Program-made: the position numbers and the translations under genes
Notes under the pieces: model-generated
Seen by the model: only the letters and a program-made list of their open reading frames with translations
Database searches by the model: none
Told to the model about the DNA's origin: nothing
Shown: positions 8,469 through 18,809 of the stretch, piece after piece
Position numbering within the stretch: the first letter of the stretch is position 1
Layout of the letters: the number at the start of each line of letters is the position of its first letter
Assembly (NCBI GenBank): GCA_028282195.1
Contig: JANQII010000165.1
Span: 1-64,000 of the forward strand
DNA length: 64,000 nt
Direction of reading: 5' to 3'
DNA from: Prolixibacteraceae bacterium
GTDB taxonomy: Bacteria; Bacteroidota; Bacteroidia; Bacteroidales; Prolixibacteraceae

Positions 8469-9200
8469 ATGAAACACAAATTTACCTTATTCAGCTTAGC
8501 CCTAATTACAGTTATTTTATTTCATGCCTGCTCCGGACCACAAAACATTATCAAACTTAAACCTGAAGAAGAAGGTGGCAAGTGGTTATACGGACAAAAC
8601 TTTGTTGCAGACTCGCTTTACGGTGTTATTTATGAAGTTGGTTTCGACAAATTTCAAGATAATGAATACTGGTTCGATTTTAACATTGTCAACCGCTCTA
8701 ATATGCCCGTTTTAATTGACCCTTTATATTTTAAATGCCAGGCATACGATGGAGAGCAGCAACCACTAACAACAGAAAAACAAAAAGCGATTGATCCTGA
8801 AGGCGAAATTTTTGAATTGGAAAAAGATCTTTCCAAAAATGAAGCACGACAAAAAAGCAGTGTTGGCTTAAGCCTGATGGCTGCCGGAATTGATATAGCC
8901 TCAGCGATTGCAACATCCACCGATGACAACCCCAACAATGACCATTTTCGAACTCATATTCTTGGCGATGTTCTAATTGATAATGCTGAAACAAAATTTG
9001 AAGCTGAAAGCATTAACGATTTATTACATACCTGGAAAAGTTCTACTATCCGAAAAACCACACTCGAAACAAACTACTCCATGCAAGGAAAAGTATTTTT
9101 CCCGGCTAATCGGGAGGCAGCATACTTCAAAATATTTCTTCCTGTAGATGACGAATATGTACAATTTAATTTTGTGCAAGTGCAGTTTCCGGTAGAGTAA
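8469..9200 (+). CDS. Hypothetical lipoprotein
   Basis: The family is not recognised. The 243-residue product has a lipoprotein signal with lipobox FHAC at residues 18-21 or nearby, so it should be membrane-anchored. The mature part is beta-rich. A short small-residue segment near residues 135-150 (SLMAAGIDIASAIATS) may be amphipathic or membrane-associated. It is monocistronic, between two heptamer-repeat regions. The PLYFKCQAYDGEQ region recalls proteins carrying DUF4352-like ligand folds, but this is not a firm match. Confidence 0.7.
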   Translation: MKHKFTLFSLALITVILFHACSGPQNIIKLKPEEEGGKWLYGQNFVADSLYGVIYEVGFDKFQDNEYWFDFNIVNRSNMPVLIDPLYFKCQAYDGEQQPLTTEKQKAIDPEGEIFELEKDLSKNEARQKSSVGLSLMAAGIDIASAIATSTDDNPNNDHFRTHILGDVLIDNAETKFEAESINDLLHTWKSSTIRKTTLETNYSMQGKVFFPANREAAYFKIFLPVDDEYVQFNFVQVQFPVE

Positions 9201-9204
9201 AAGA

Positions 9205-9240
9205 GCTGGAAGACAGAAGTCAGAAGTTGGAAGCTGGAAG
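9205..9240. repeat. Heptamer tandem array (GCTGGAA/GTCAGAA)
   Basis: Five units read GCTGGAA, GACAGAA, GTCAGAA, GTTGGAA, GCTGGAA. The array starts 4 bp after the lipoprotein stop codon. It is the complement of the CTTCTGG-type arrays elsewhere in the window. Confidence 0.8.
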
Positions 9241-9401
9241 TTTTTCAAGTTTCAAGCTTGCTTAATAGTATATTCAACTGAAGATTGTAACTGCGACTGA
9301 ACACTGGTTATTAGTCAATCTCGAAACTCCCAACCCACTACTCATGAGTTGTTCCTTTGTTAATTTTCAGCTAACATTATTTAAACTTTTTCTAAATAGG
9401 T

Positions 9402-9431
9402 TTTGTTTCTTCAGAAAAATAACTAGGTTTG
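9402..9431 (+). promoter_or_regulatory. Bacteroidota-type promoter of the methionine block
   Basis: TTTG (9402-9405), an 18-bp spacer and TAGGTTTG (9424-9431) match the primary sigma consensus of Bacteroidota. Transcription would start near 9438 and give a leader of about 195 nt before the ATG at 9633. Confidence 0.6.
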
Positions 9432-9445
9432 CAACAACATTAGAT

Positions 9446-9580
9446 GCATAACATGACGAAATTTAATTCATATCAACACACTTTCGCTGCTCAAACCAAG
9501 AGCCGTGTTGTATTTGTTATGCTTTCCAAATCTATGTTTATGCAATAGCCTTCTTTCGGTACACAGCTATTGATTGAAGG
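9446..9580 (+). promoter_or_regulatory. Structured 5' leader, possible riboswitch
   Basis: Several perfect stems can be read. P1 is GCATAACA (9446-9453) with TGTTATGC (9515-9522). Inside it, CAACAC (9474-9479) pairs GTGTTG (9505-9510), and GCTC pairs GAGC (9489-9492/9500-9503). Downstream, CAATAGC (9543-9549) pairs GCTATTG (9566-9572). CCTTC in the loop of that hairpin can pair with GAAGG at 9576-9580, an H-type pseudoknot. Position and pathway suggest SAM or amino-acid sensing, but the SAM-I core (AGAGnGGnGGAGGGA) and the SAM-II core are not seen. Confidence 0.4.
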
Positions 9581-9632
9581 CACACCCGTTTCCGAGTTTA
9601 TTTTACCAACTTTCATTTCAAATTCTTTTATC

Positions 9633-12292
<2,660 letters not shown>

Positions 12293-12334
12293 TTTTTCAT
12301 AGACTATAGTTGTTATTTTAACAGCATCTAAGTC

Positions 12335-12358
12335 CCCGGGAGTATATTTGCTCCCGGG
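12335..12358 (+). promoter_or_regulatory. Strong hairpin between metY and metA
   Basis: A perfect 8-bp stem CCCGGGAG/CTCCCGGG with an 8-nt loop lies 25 bp before the metA ATG. Only ATTT follows, so it is a weak terminator at best. It may be an RNA-processing or partial attenuation site that sets the metY to metA ratio. Confidence 0.5.
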
Positions 12359-12382
12359 ATTTCAACATTAAAACAGAAAACA

Positions 12383-13351
12383 ATGCCACTTAATATTCCT
12401 GACAAATTACCAGCGATCGAATTGCTTCGGGAGGAAAATATTTTTGTTATTGATGAAACCCGTGCCATTCATCAGGACATACGTCCTTTAAAGTTGGTCA
12501 TTTTAAACCTGATGCCTCTAAAAATTTCTACTGAAACAGACTTGTTGCGATTGTTATCGAATACTCCCCTGCAGGTAGAAATTGACTTTTTAAAAATTCG
12601 GGGACATGAGCATAAAAATACATCAGCTGAACATATGAGGATGTTTTACACGACCTTCGATAAAATCAGTGATAATAAATATGATGGCATGATTATTACC
12701 GGCGCGCCTGTTGAACACCTTCCTTTTGAAGATGTGACCTATTGGGATGAAATGAAGGAGATCATGGATTGGTCAGTAAACAATGTTACTTCATCGCTCT
12801 TTATTTGCTGGGCAGCGCAAGCCAGCCTTTTCCATTTTTACGGTGTTCCGAAATATCCGCTTGATAAAAAAATGTTTGGCGTTTTTAAACATCAGGTATC
12901 TGACCATAAATTGCCCATTTTCAGGGGGTTTGATGATGAATACTATGTTCCTCAGTCGCGCCATACCGAGCTTAGGGCTGAAGACATTGTGCAGGTAGAA
13001 AAATTAGATATTGTTTCTCAATCGAAAGATTCGGGGGTAAACATGGTAATGGCTAAAAATGGCAAGCAGATATTTGTTACCGGCCATTCCGAATATTCAA
13101 GGGAAACATTAAATAATGAATACCAGCGTGATCTTGGTAAAGGATTACCGATTGAAGTACCAAGGGATTATTACCCGGATAATGATCCCAAGCAAAAGCC
13201 AATTATGAAATGGCGATCGGCAGCCAACCTGTTTTTCACCAACTGGCTGAACTACTATGTTTACCAAAAAACACCTTACAACCTGGATGATATAGGCAAA
13301 AATGACAAACCGTTGCTGTTTGATTATCATTCTGACGGAAGTGGGATTTGA
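12383..13351 (+). CDS. metA: Homoserine O-acetyltransferase (MetA family)
   Basis: This 322-residue MetA-family enzyme acylates homoserine in methionine synthesis. Catalytic residues fall at the standard numbering: Cys142 in FICWAAQ, His235 and Glu237 in TGHSEYSR. Residue 111 is Glu in ITGAPVE. In this family Glu at that position is associated with acetyl-CoA use and Gly, as in E. coli, with succinyl-CoA, so I predict acetyltransferase activity. This matches the adjacent MetY, which uses O-acetylhomoserine. Annotation pipelines often call it homoserine O-succinyltransferase. Confidence 0.93.
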   Translation: MPLNIPDKLPAIELLREENIFVIDETRAIHQDIRPLKLVILNLMPLKISTETDLLRLLSNTPLQVEIDFLKIRGHEHKNTSAEHMRMFYTTFDKISDNKYDGMIITGAPVEHLPFEDVTYWDEMKEIMDWSVNNVTSSLFICWAAQASLFHFYGVPKYPLDKKMFGVFKHQVSDHKLPIFRGFDDEYYVPQSRHTELRAEDIVQVEKLDIVSQSKDSGVNMVMAKNGKQIFVTGHSEYSRETLNNEYQRDLGKGLPIEVPRDYYPDNDPKQKPIMKWRSAANLFFTNWLNYYVYQKTPYNLDDIGKNDKPLLFDYHSDGSGI

Positions 13352-13853
13352 GAAATCAAAAGTAGCAAGATATTGGTGGTAATTGGTCACTTGTCATCAG
13401 TCATTAGTAAATGGTAGCTTTTTAAGCTTATAGCTTGAATCTTTATACTGAATACTGTGACTGCCCACCTTCCTGGAAAAGAATTTGTCAAAGAAATAGT
13501 AACCGCGAAGAATAATAAGAATGTGCCAGGAACGCAAAACCAAGTTGCAGGATATTTATTTTCTTATAATCCTTTGCGCAATTTTACGCGATCTTTGCGG
13601 TTAAAATTCTACTTTTTAGGCAAGTTCACTCATTTACCCCACTCCTTCCTGTTTTATAAATCACGAATTATGTTTGCTGAAATATTTACCCCTATTGGTT
13701 TTCAATCATTAGTTAATTATTTTTACTGTACTAAAATGATGAGCCCTAAAGTGATTTAATTTTTTAGTTAAGCATTATACTTAATAGTACCTAATCGTAA
13801 TAAAAAAATACACTTACATACCAGTTGAAACACCTTTATCTAAATAATCCATC
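13352..13853. other. Intergenic region with heptamer array and AACCGC repeat
   Basis: A 100-codon frame at 13457-13759 has no protein-like features. The stretch holds a heptamer array (13379-13417). It also has a segment with AACCGCGAAGAATAATAAGAA (13501-13521) and its approximate complement TCTTTGCGGTTAAA (13592-13605), resembling an element seen again near 62291. Confidence 0.55.
13379..13417. repeat. Heptamer tandem array (GTAATTG/GTCATTA)
   Basis: Five units read GTAATTG, GTCACTT, GTCATCA, GTCATTA, GTAAATG. It is the same family as the array at 8195. Confidence 0.7.
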
Positions 13854-14069
13854 ATGAAAAACAAAAACATAAATCTCCTAATTAAAATAGCTTATAACAC
13901 TTCAGCAGTTTTAGTTTTACTTGGAGCTTTCTTTAAACTATCACATTATCCTCACGGTTCGCTTATTTTTACGATAGGTTTTATATCAGGAATGGTAACA
14001 ATGTCTATTGAAAATTACAGCTTAAAGAAAAAAATTAAAGAGTTAGAAAAGGAAAACCAAAATTCTTAA
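13854..14069 (+). CDS. Small two-TM membrane protein
   Basis: This 71-residue protein has two predicted membrane helices (about 10-29 and 35-52) and a charged C-terminal tail (KKKIKELEKENQ) that could form a short coiled coil. The stretch GAFFKLSHYPHGS between the helices recalls the membrane part of the gliding/T9SS motor protein GldL, but it is far too short to be GldL. Function is unknown. It stands alone with about 100 bp on the downstream side. Confidence 0.6.
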   Translation: MKNKNINLLIKIAYNTSAVLVLLGAFFKLSHYPHGSLIFTIGFISGMVTMSIENYSLKKKIKELEKENQNS

Positions 14070-14163
14070 AACTAAGCATCTGGTCATAACCATTTCCAGG
14101 TTCATTCGTAAGAAGAAACTAGTGATTAAAACTTCTACTAATTATTAATTTAAAACCCTTCTT

Positions 14164-14568
14164 ATGAATGTAAAACGATTTTTATTGGCTGCTCTGGCTG
14201 TATTCGTCAGCTTTCAGGTTCTTGACTATGTAATCCACATGCTCATTTTATCCCCAGATTATGAAGCAGTTGCTTCGGTTTGGCGTGCAGACATGATGGA
14301 TATCTTCTGGATCATGTACATAACCGGTGCTGTTATGTCCTTATTATTTGTGTACATTTTTACTAAAGGTTACCAGGGGAAAGGAGTAATGGAAGGAGTG
14401 CGATACGGGCTGGTTATTGGAATTTTTATGATGGCAATTGGAGCTATTAATCAATACGTCATTTATCCAATTCCATTTATTTTGGCTGTAAAATGGTTAA
14501 TATTCGGAACAATTGAGTTTATTATTGCAGGTATAATTACTGCATTGATTTATAAACCAAAACAATAA
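14164..14568 (+). CDS. Hypothetical four-TM membrane protein
   Basis: This 134-residue integral membrane protein has about four hydrophobic helices (8-28, 50-70, 82-102, 108-128). A short periplasmic or extracytoplasmic segment after helix 1 contains DYEAVASVWRADM. I recognise no catalytic motif and do not know the family. A terminator follows 20 bp after the stop, so it is probably monocistronic. Confidence 0.7.
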   Translation: MNVKRFLLAALAVFVSFQVLDYVIHMLILSPDYEAVASVWRADMMDIFWIMYITGAVMSLLFVYIFTKGYQGKGVMEGVRYGLVIGIFMMAIGAINQYVIYPIPFILAVKWLIFGTIEFIIAGIITALIYKPKQ

Positions 14569-14588
14569 AATACCTCCACTTTCTTTTA

Positions 14589-14620
14589 AAATCCGGTTTG
14601 TCTGGCATTCCGGATTTTTT
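14589..14620 (+). terminator. Rho-independent terminator
   Basis: AAATCCGG (14589-14596) pairs with CCGGATTT (14610-14617), and a run of six T ends the signal. It terminates the membrane-protein gene. It also argues against a start for the next gene inside it (TTG at 14598). Confidence 0.8.
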
Positions 14621-14654
14621 GTACCAAACAAATTTATTAATTAAGCCAGTCGTT

Positions 14655-15776
14655 TTGAACTTCAATATTTATAACTGTTTAATTATTGCAGGAATCATCC
14701 AGGGGATTGTTTTCTTTTTAATTGTTCTTTTCTCAAGAAAATATAAAGACAATAGTACAATCGCGTTAGGATTTTTGGTGCTGTCATATGCCTTGGGAAA
14801 TTTACAATATATACTGGCAGATGTCGGTTTGCTTTCATTAATATCAATGTACATTTACATCTATTTACCTTTAGCATCGCTAATTCCTGCTATCATATTT
14901 TTCTATACCAACCTTTTTTTACATCCTTCCAGAGAAATCGGATTAAAACTGAAACTGGTATTCTTACCATTTGTCTTTTTTTTATTGATCACTATGATTT
15001 TCAGGACGATCTTTGTTTTTTCCGATATACAAACCGGCATTTTTGAGAGTTACAGTTTTTTTATACACTTTGTTGAAATATTTTCAATTGCTTTCACATT
15101 GATCCTTCTGACCATATTGATCTCTAAAGTGCGAATTTTTAAAAAACATCAAAACTCGTTCTCCACAAATAAAATCAATACAAACGTTAGCTGGTTGGAG
15201 TACACGCTGTACACAATGTTTTTTTTCACACTGGTTTGGGCGTATCTCATCTACGAAAACCTATATATAAAAAATGGAGAAACCTCATTCTATTTATTAT
15301 GGGTGGCAATTGCTACAACCATTTATTGGCTCGGACATGCTGGTATTTACAAGTATGGTATTATCGAAGAACGGAAGAAACTTAGACAGTACAGTGCCAA
15401 TATCAAAAGAAATAACTTTAAAAAAGAAGGTATCGGGAGTGAACATATCATCCGTCTGGAAAATTTATTAGTGAACCAGAAGTTCTTCTTAGATCCTAAT
15501 TTAACCCTTGATAATGTGGCAAAGAAACTGAATATAAGCCCTGCTCATTTGTCCCGTATAGTAAAGCGGGACATTAATACCAGTTTTGGAGACTATATCA
15601 ACAAGCTTAGGGTAAATGAGGCAAAAGAATATCTTAAAAACCCCGAATTTTCGAGATACACCATTACGGCCATAGGTTTAGAGGCCGGCTTCAATTCCAA
15701 ATCGGCTTTTTATGATGTTTTCAAAAAACAAACGGGTCAAACGCCACTTGCCTATAAAAAGGAAGCTTTAAACTAA
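14655..15776 (+). CDS. Membrane-anchored AraC family transcriptional regulator
   Basis: This regulator has about seven N-terminal membrane helices (residues 1-230) and a C-terminal AraC/XylS DNA-binding domain of about 100 residues. It carries both helix-turn-helix units (LTLDNVAKKLNISPAHLSRIV and ITAIGLEAGFNSKSAFYDVFKKQTG). No ATG exists before the first helix. The TTG at 14598 lies inside a terminator, so the TTG at 14655 (373 residues) is preferred. Such proteins sense an envelope or membrane signal. The target is unknown; the beta-barrel gene downstream is a candidate. Confidence 0.85.
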   Translation: MNFNIYNCLIIAGIIQGIVFFLIVLFSRKYKDNSTIALGFLVLSYALGNLQYILADVGLLSLISMYIYIYLPLASLIPAIIFFYTNLFLHPSREIGLKLKLVFLPFVFFLLITMIFRTIFVFSDIQTGIFESYSFFIHFVEIFSIAFTLILLTILISKVRIFKKHQNSFSTNKINTNVSWLEYTLYTMFFFTLVWAYLIYENLYIKNGETSFYLLWVAIATTIYWLGHAGIYKYGIIEERKKLRQYSANIKRNNFKKEGIGSEHIIRLENLLVNQKFFLDPNLTLDNVAKKLNISPAHLSRIVKRDINTSFGDYINKLRVNEAKEYLKNPEFSRYTITAIGLEAGFNSKSAFYDVFKKQTGQTPLAYKKEALN

Positions 15777-15969
15777 TTGACAAGAATATCTCTTTGAATT
15801 TTTACTTCTAACCGAATTAGTCCTAATTTTTGATATCTACGGGATTTCCGGACTTAATAAGTTTGGCTGTTAACTATGTTTATATTGTTTAGTTTGAAAA
15901 ATACAACTTCGTAACTGAAGCTTTTATTTAAACTTAACTCTTAATTCGAAATACTTTAAACTAACAATT

Positions 15970-16560
15970 ATGAAAAAAGTTATTTATTTATTGCTCATTT
16001 TTTGTCTTCTGCAATCTTTTAAAAGCAATGCGATATTAACTGAATTAGTTTTAATTGGAGGCATTGGTGCAGCAGGGATTAGTGGAAGTGAAAGCTGGAA
16101 AGATCCGGTCGGTGTTCAATTTGCTGCTGTAACCAAAATCCTGGAGATTAATGAAAAATCCTCAGTCAATTCTGGTATAGGCTTTACCCGGCAAGGTGCC
16201 GGATGGGAAGAGGATATTTATTCTGGCAGAGTAAATTTATCCTATGTCAATGTTCCGGTTCTTTACAAGCATGAAATTAGTCGCGGCTTTTATGGGGAAC
16301 TTGGACTACAACCTAGCCTTTTATTAAGCGCAAAGGACAAGTATAATGGCATGACTGAAGACTACAAGGATAGTGTTAAAAAATTTGATTTGGGATTACC
16401 CATTGGGGTTGGTTACAAAATAAATGATCAATTAAGTGTTGGAGTCAGGGCTACTTTTGGTTTAACTAACCTGGATAATACCGGGAGTGAAATTTCCGAC
16501 CATAATTATATCGTTGTAGGATTAGTAAAGTATTCTATTAATTGGCCTGGGAAAAAGTAA
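15970..16560 (+). CDS. Outer membrane beta-barrel protein
   Basis: This 196-residue protein has a signal peptide (residues 1-21) and alternating amphipathic strands typical of the small PorT-like outer membrane beta-barrel family. Examples are NSGIGFTRQGAG, YVNVPVLYKHEI, FYGELGLQPSLLL and LGLPIGVGYKI. Expected to be an 8-strand barrel. It has no enzymatic motif. It lies 190 bp after the AraC-type regulator and may be its target. Confidence 0.8.
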   Translation: MKKVIYLLLIFCLLQSFKSNAILTELVLIGGIGAAGISGSESWKDPVGVQFAAVTKILEINEKSSVNSGIGFTRQGAGWEEDIYSGRVNLSYVNVPVLYKHEISRGFYGELGLQPSLLLSAKDKYNGMTEDYKDSVKKFDLGLPIGVGYKINDQLSVGVRATFGLTNLDNTGSEISDHNYIVVGLVKYSINWPGKK

Positions 16561-17130
16561 ATACAAAATATTTTTTTTGAGTACAAAATGAATCACCATT
16601 TGATTATGCATGGAGAAGTAAATAAAGGCTGCAGTAATCTTTCTTTTTGATATTATCCGTACTTCCAGACAATACAAGTATGCCACTAACTATATTTAGT
16701 AGTCTAAAATAGAAACAAAACGTTGTAACTATGCTGCTAAAAACCCTGTTTAAACTAATACTCGTTGTGTTTGCCTCATACCTCATATTGTTTGTGTTTT
16801 TGAGACGGGGTGAATTAGAAGGTCATATATAAGCATAGCCATTCACAGAAGTTGTCAAGACATTTTAATCAGACTGCCGACTAATTCAAAATCCTTTTAG
16901 ATGTCTTTAAAGGAATTTCCCGTACCTCCAGGGAAGTCCTGCAAAAACAGAACCAACATATTTTTCGGTTTAACCACTCTCTCAAGATTTAACTTACTAT
17001 GACTCGAACTGAAATAAGTCCTGAATAGTGATCATATAATATATCCGGAGTAAAGACTCATTTTTAAAAAATACCTTACTGGTGCCTTTAACCCTTTCCC
17101 ACAATAGGTTACTCAAAACTAACCCAGATT
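16561..17130. other. Intergenic region with one possible small membrane ORF
   Basis: There is no long gene. The only coding-like item is a 33-codon hydrophobic frame at 16731-16832, listed separately. No clear repeats or hairpins were noticed in the rest. Confidence 0.5.
16731..16832 (+). CDS. Possible 33-residue single-TM peptide
   Basis: The frame begins MLLKTLFKLILVVFASYLIL, one membrane helix with a short positively charged and then acidic tail (RRGELEGHI). It has an ATG start and TAA stop, and shape and charge fit a small membrane protein. No homologue is known to me and the upstream signals are weak. Confidence 0.3.
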   Translation: MLLKTLFKLILVVFASYLILFVFLRRGELEGHI

Positions 17131-17820
17131 ATGGAAACACCAGTAAAGATATGCACCGTAAGGTATTTTTTAACGATTTTTTTGACAGTATTCCACTGCT
17201 TTATTTTTGCTCAAACTAACCCCAAAGAAAACGGTGGTAAAAGATTAGGTATTAACTATGGATTGGGAACCCAGCAAAAATTTCCTTTTAATTTAAACTC
17301 ATATACCTATGATGTTGAGTTTATAAAACTTAACTATAGTCAGAATCTGACCAGAAATAAAAACCTGAATATCGCCTTAAGTATCGAGCCGGGAATTTAT
17401 TTTAGCAAAGTAAGTGAAACTGATACCTTCACCTTCGGTGAAAACAACAATGATATGACCGCCAAGTTAAAACATTCAGTCTCCGAAAAAACAATAAACC
17501 GATCGAATGAAATGAATGAATATGTGCTCAATGTGGGTCTGCAAATGATTTATTCAATAAATGAAAACCTTAGTCCGTATCTATTGGGCAGTGTCGGTCC
17601 CATGGTCATAGATAAACAGACCAAAAGACAAAAAAAAGGCTTTGCTTTTTCAGACATATTCGCCATAGGACTTCTTTACAGGACAAATGATATCATCCTT
17701 GATTTGAGGTTTGGGATTCGACATGTGTCCAATGCAGGGTTTGGCCATCCCAACAAAGGTTACAACAGTTCAAATTTTGAAATAGGCCTTTCACTTCCCA
17801 TACAAAAACCTGAAAGATAA
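17131..17820 (+). CDS. PagL-like acyloxyacyl hydrolase (lipid A 3-O-deacylase family)
   Basis: This 229-residue outer membrane protein has a signal peptide (about 1-28) and a beta-barrel. The C-terminal strand carries the PagL signature IRHVSNAGFG. His198 and Ser200 match the catalytic His-x-Ser, with Asn201 next to them. The acidic third residue of the Pseudomonas enzyme appears to be replaced by the Asn-rich NKGYN segment (208-212). PagL removes the 3-O acyl chain of lipid A. The gene is isolated. Activity is uncertain because of the altered third residue. Confidence 0.75.
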   Translation: METPVKICTVRYFLTIFLTVFHCFIFAQTNPKENGGKRLGINYGLGTQQKFPFNLNSYTYDVEFIKLNYSQNLTRNKNLNIALSIEPGIYFSKVSETDTFTFGENNNDMTAKLKHSVSEKTINRSNEMNEYVLNVGLQMIYSINENLSPYLLGSVGPMVIDKQTKRQKKGFAFSDIFAIGLLYRTNDIILDLRFGIRHVSNAGFGHPNKGYNSSNFEIGLSLPIQKPER

Positions 17821-17834
17821 TATTTTATAAATGA

Positions 17835-18029
17835 TTCCACGCCACTTTACCAATAAACCAAGATAGGTTATCTTTGTGGAAGAATAAAGAATATGAACCT
17901 ATTAAATTTATTGAACAATTTCCGGACTGGTATGACTATAATTCCCATTTGAAAGAAGACAGGGAAAGACAGATCATTGTCTTCAAAAAGAGCGGGTATT
18001 TCAAAATGAAAGTACCTGAAGTCCCGTAA
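17835..18029 (+). pseudogene. Remnant coding frame
   Basis: A frame open from 17835 to the TAA at 18027-18029 has protein-like composition (for example EYEPIKFIEQFPDWYDYN and QIIVFKKSGYFKMKVPEVP) but no ATG; TTG at 17874 is the only candidate start. An ATG at 17831 in a neighbouring frame stops after 11 codons. It looks like the 3' end of a decayed gene. The original product is not recognised. Confidence 0.3.
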
Positions 18030-18150
18030 ACCGGAAATACTTTGGGGAAAGAATTTTTGACAGATTGTCCATCGCAATAATGACACCTTGCTGATATAAA
18101 AATGAATAATCAAACATAAAAAATTAAAAAACTTTTAAATTAAAAACCAG

Positions 18151-18801
18151 ATGAAAAAAATAGCAGTTTTATTATCAGGATGCGGGGTTTATGATGGTGC
18201 AGAAATCCACGAAGCCACGTTAAGTTTACTTGCCATTGCACAACAGGGTGCCTCCTACTCTATTTTCGCCCCTAATGTAGATCAACACCATGTAGTTAAC
18301 CACATGACAGGTGAAGAAATGCCTGAAACACGCAATGTATTGACTGAATCGGCAAGAATTGCCCGTGGAAACATTGCTGACTTAAAAGACTATGATCCTG
18401 CTGACTTCGATGCCCTTCTTCTGCCCGGTGGATTTGGAGCTGCCAAAAACCTGAGCTCGTTTGCATTTGAAGGCCCTGAATGTACTGTTAACCCTGATGT
18501 AGAAAAAGCGGTTGCAGAAACTGTAAAAACAGAAAAACCACTTGGTGCACTTTGCATTGCTCCTGCTGTTATTGTTCGAATCCTGAAAGATGCTGAAGTA
18601 ACTATTGGACAAGACTCAGGAACAGCTACAGCAATTGAAAAAATGGGTGGCAAACACACCAATACAACACACGGCGAAATTGTTATAGATGAAAAGTACA
18701 AGCTGGTAACGACACCTTGCTACATGCTTGATGCAAATATTGAGCAAATTTATGCAGGTGCAAACAATGTGGTAGCAAAGTTGATTGAAATGATTTCCTA
18801 A
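18151..18801 (+). CDS. elbB: Isoprenoid biosynthesis glyoxalase ElbB
   Basis: This 216-residue DJ-1/PfpI superfamily protein matches ElbB. The N-terminus KIAVLLSGCGVYDGAEIHEA is diagnostic, followed by LLLPGGFGAAKNLS and the nucleophile-elbow Cys135 in GALCIAPAV. ElbB has glyoxalase activity in vitro and is linked to the isoprenoid pathway. It is convergent with the OmpA-family gene, with only 8 bp between the stop codons. Confidence 0.94.
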   Translation: MKKIAVLLSGCGVYDGAEIHEATLSLLAIAQQGASYSIFAPNVDQHHVVNHMTGEEMPETRNVLTESARIARGNIADLKDYDPADFDALLLPGGFGAAKNLSSFAFEGPECTVNPDVEKAVAETVKTEKPLGALCIAPAVIVRILKDAEVTIGQDSGTATAIEKMGGKHTNTTHGEIVIDEKYKLVTTPCYMLDANIEQIYAGANNVVAKLIEMIS

Positions 18802-18809
18802 AGAGGAAT

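Larger units (their letters stand above)
9201..9632. other. Long leader region before the aspartokinase-like gene
   Basis: The first part holds a heptamer array (9205-9240). A promoter (9402-9431) is followed by about 195 nt of predicted untranslated RNA with nested stems, listed separately. An in-frame extension of the coding frame to 9570 exists but lacks family similarity, so I start the gene at 9633. Confidence 0.6.

Noticed and set aside
9446-9632. Known SAM-I or SAM-II riboswitch before the methionine block
   Set aside because: The conserved cores were looked for and not found, so I only report a structured leader.
13457-13759. 100-codon plus-strand frame after metA
   Set aside because: It runs through a repeat-rich intergenic stretch, has no domain or signal, and its composition is not protein-like.
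14598-14654. N-terminal extension of the AraC-type regulator from TTG 14598
   Set aside because: This start lies inside the terminator hairpin of the upstream gene, and the extra residues add nothing to the first membrane helix.
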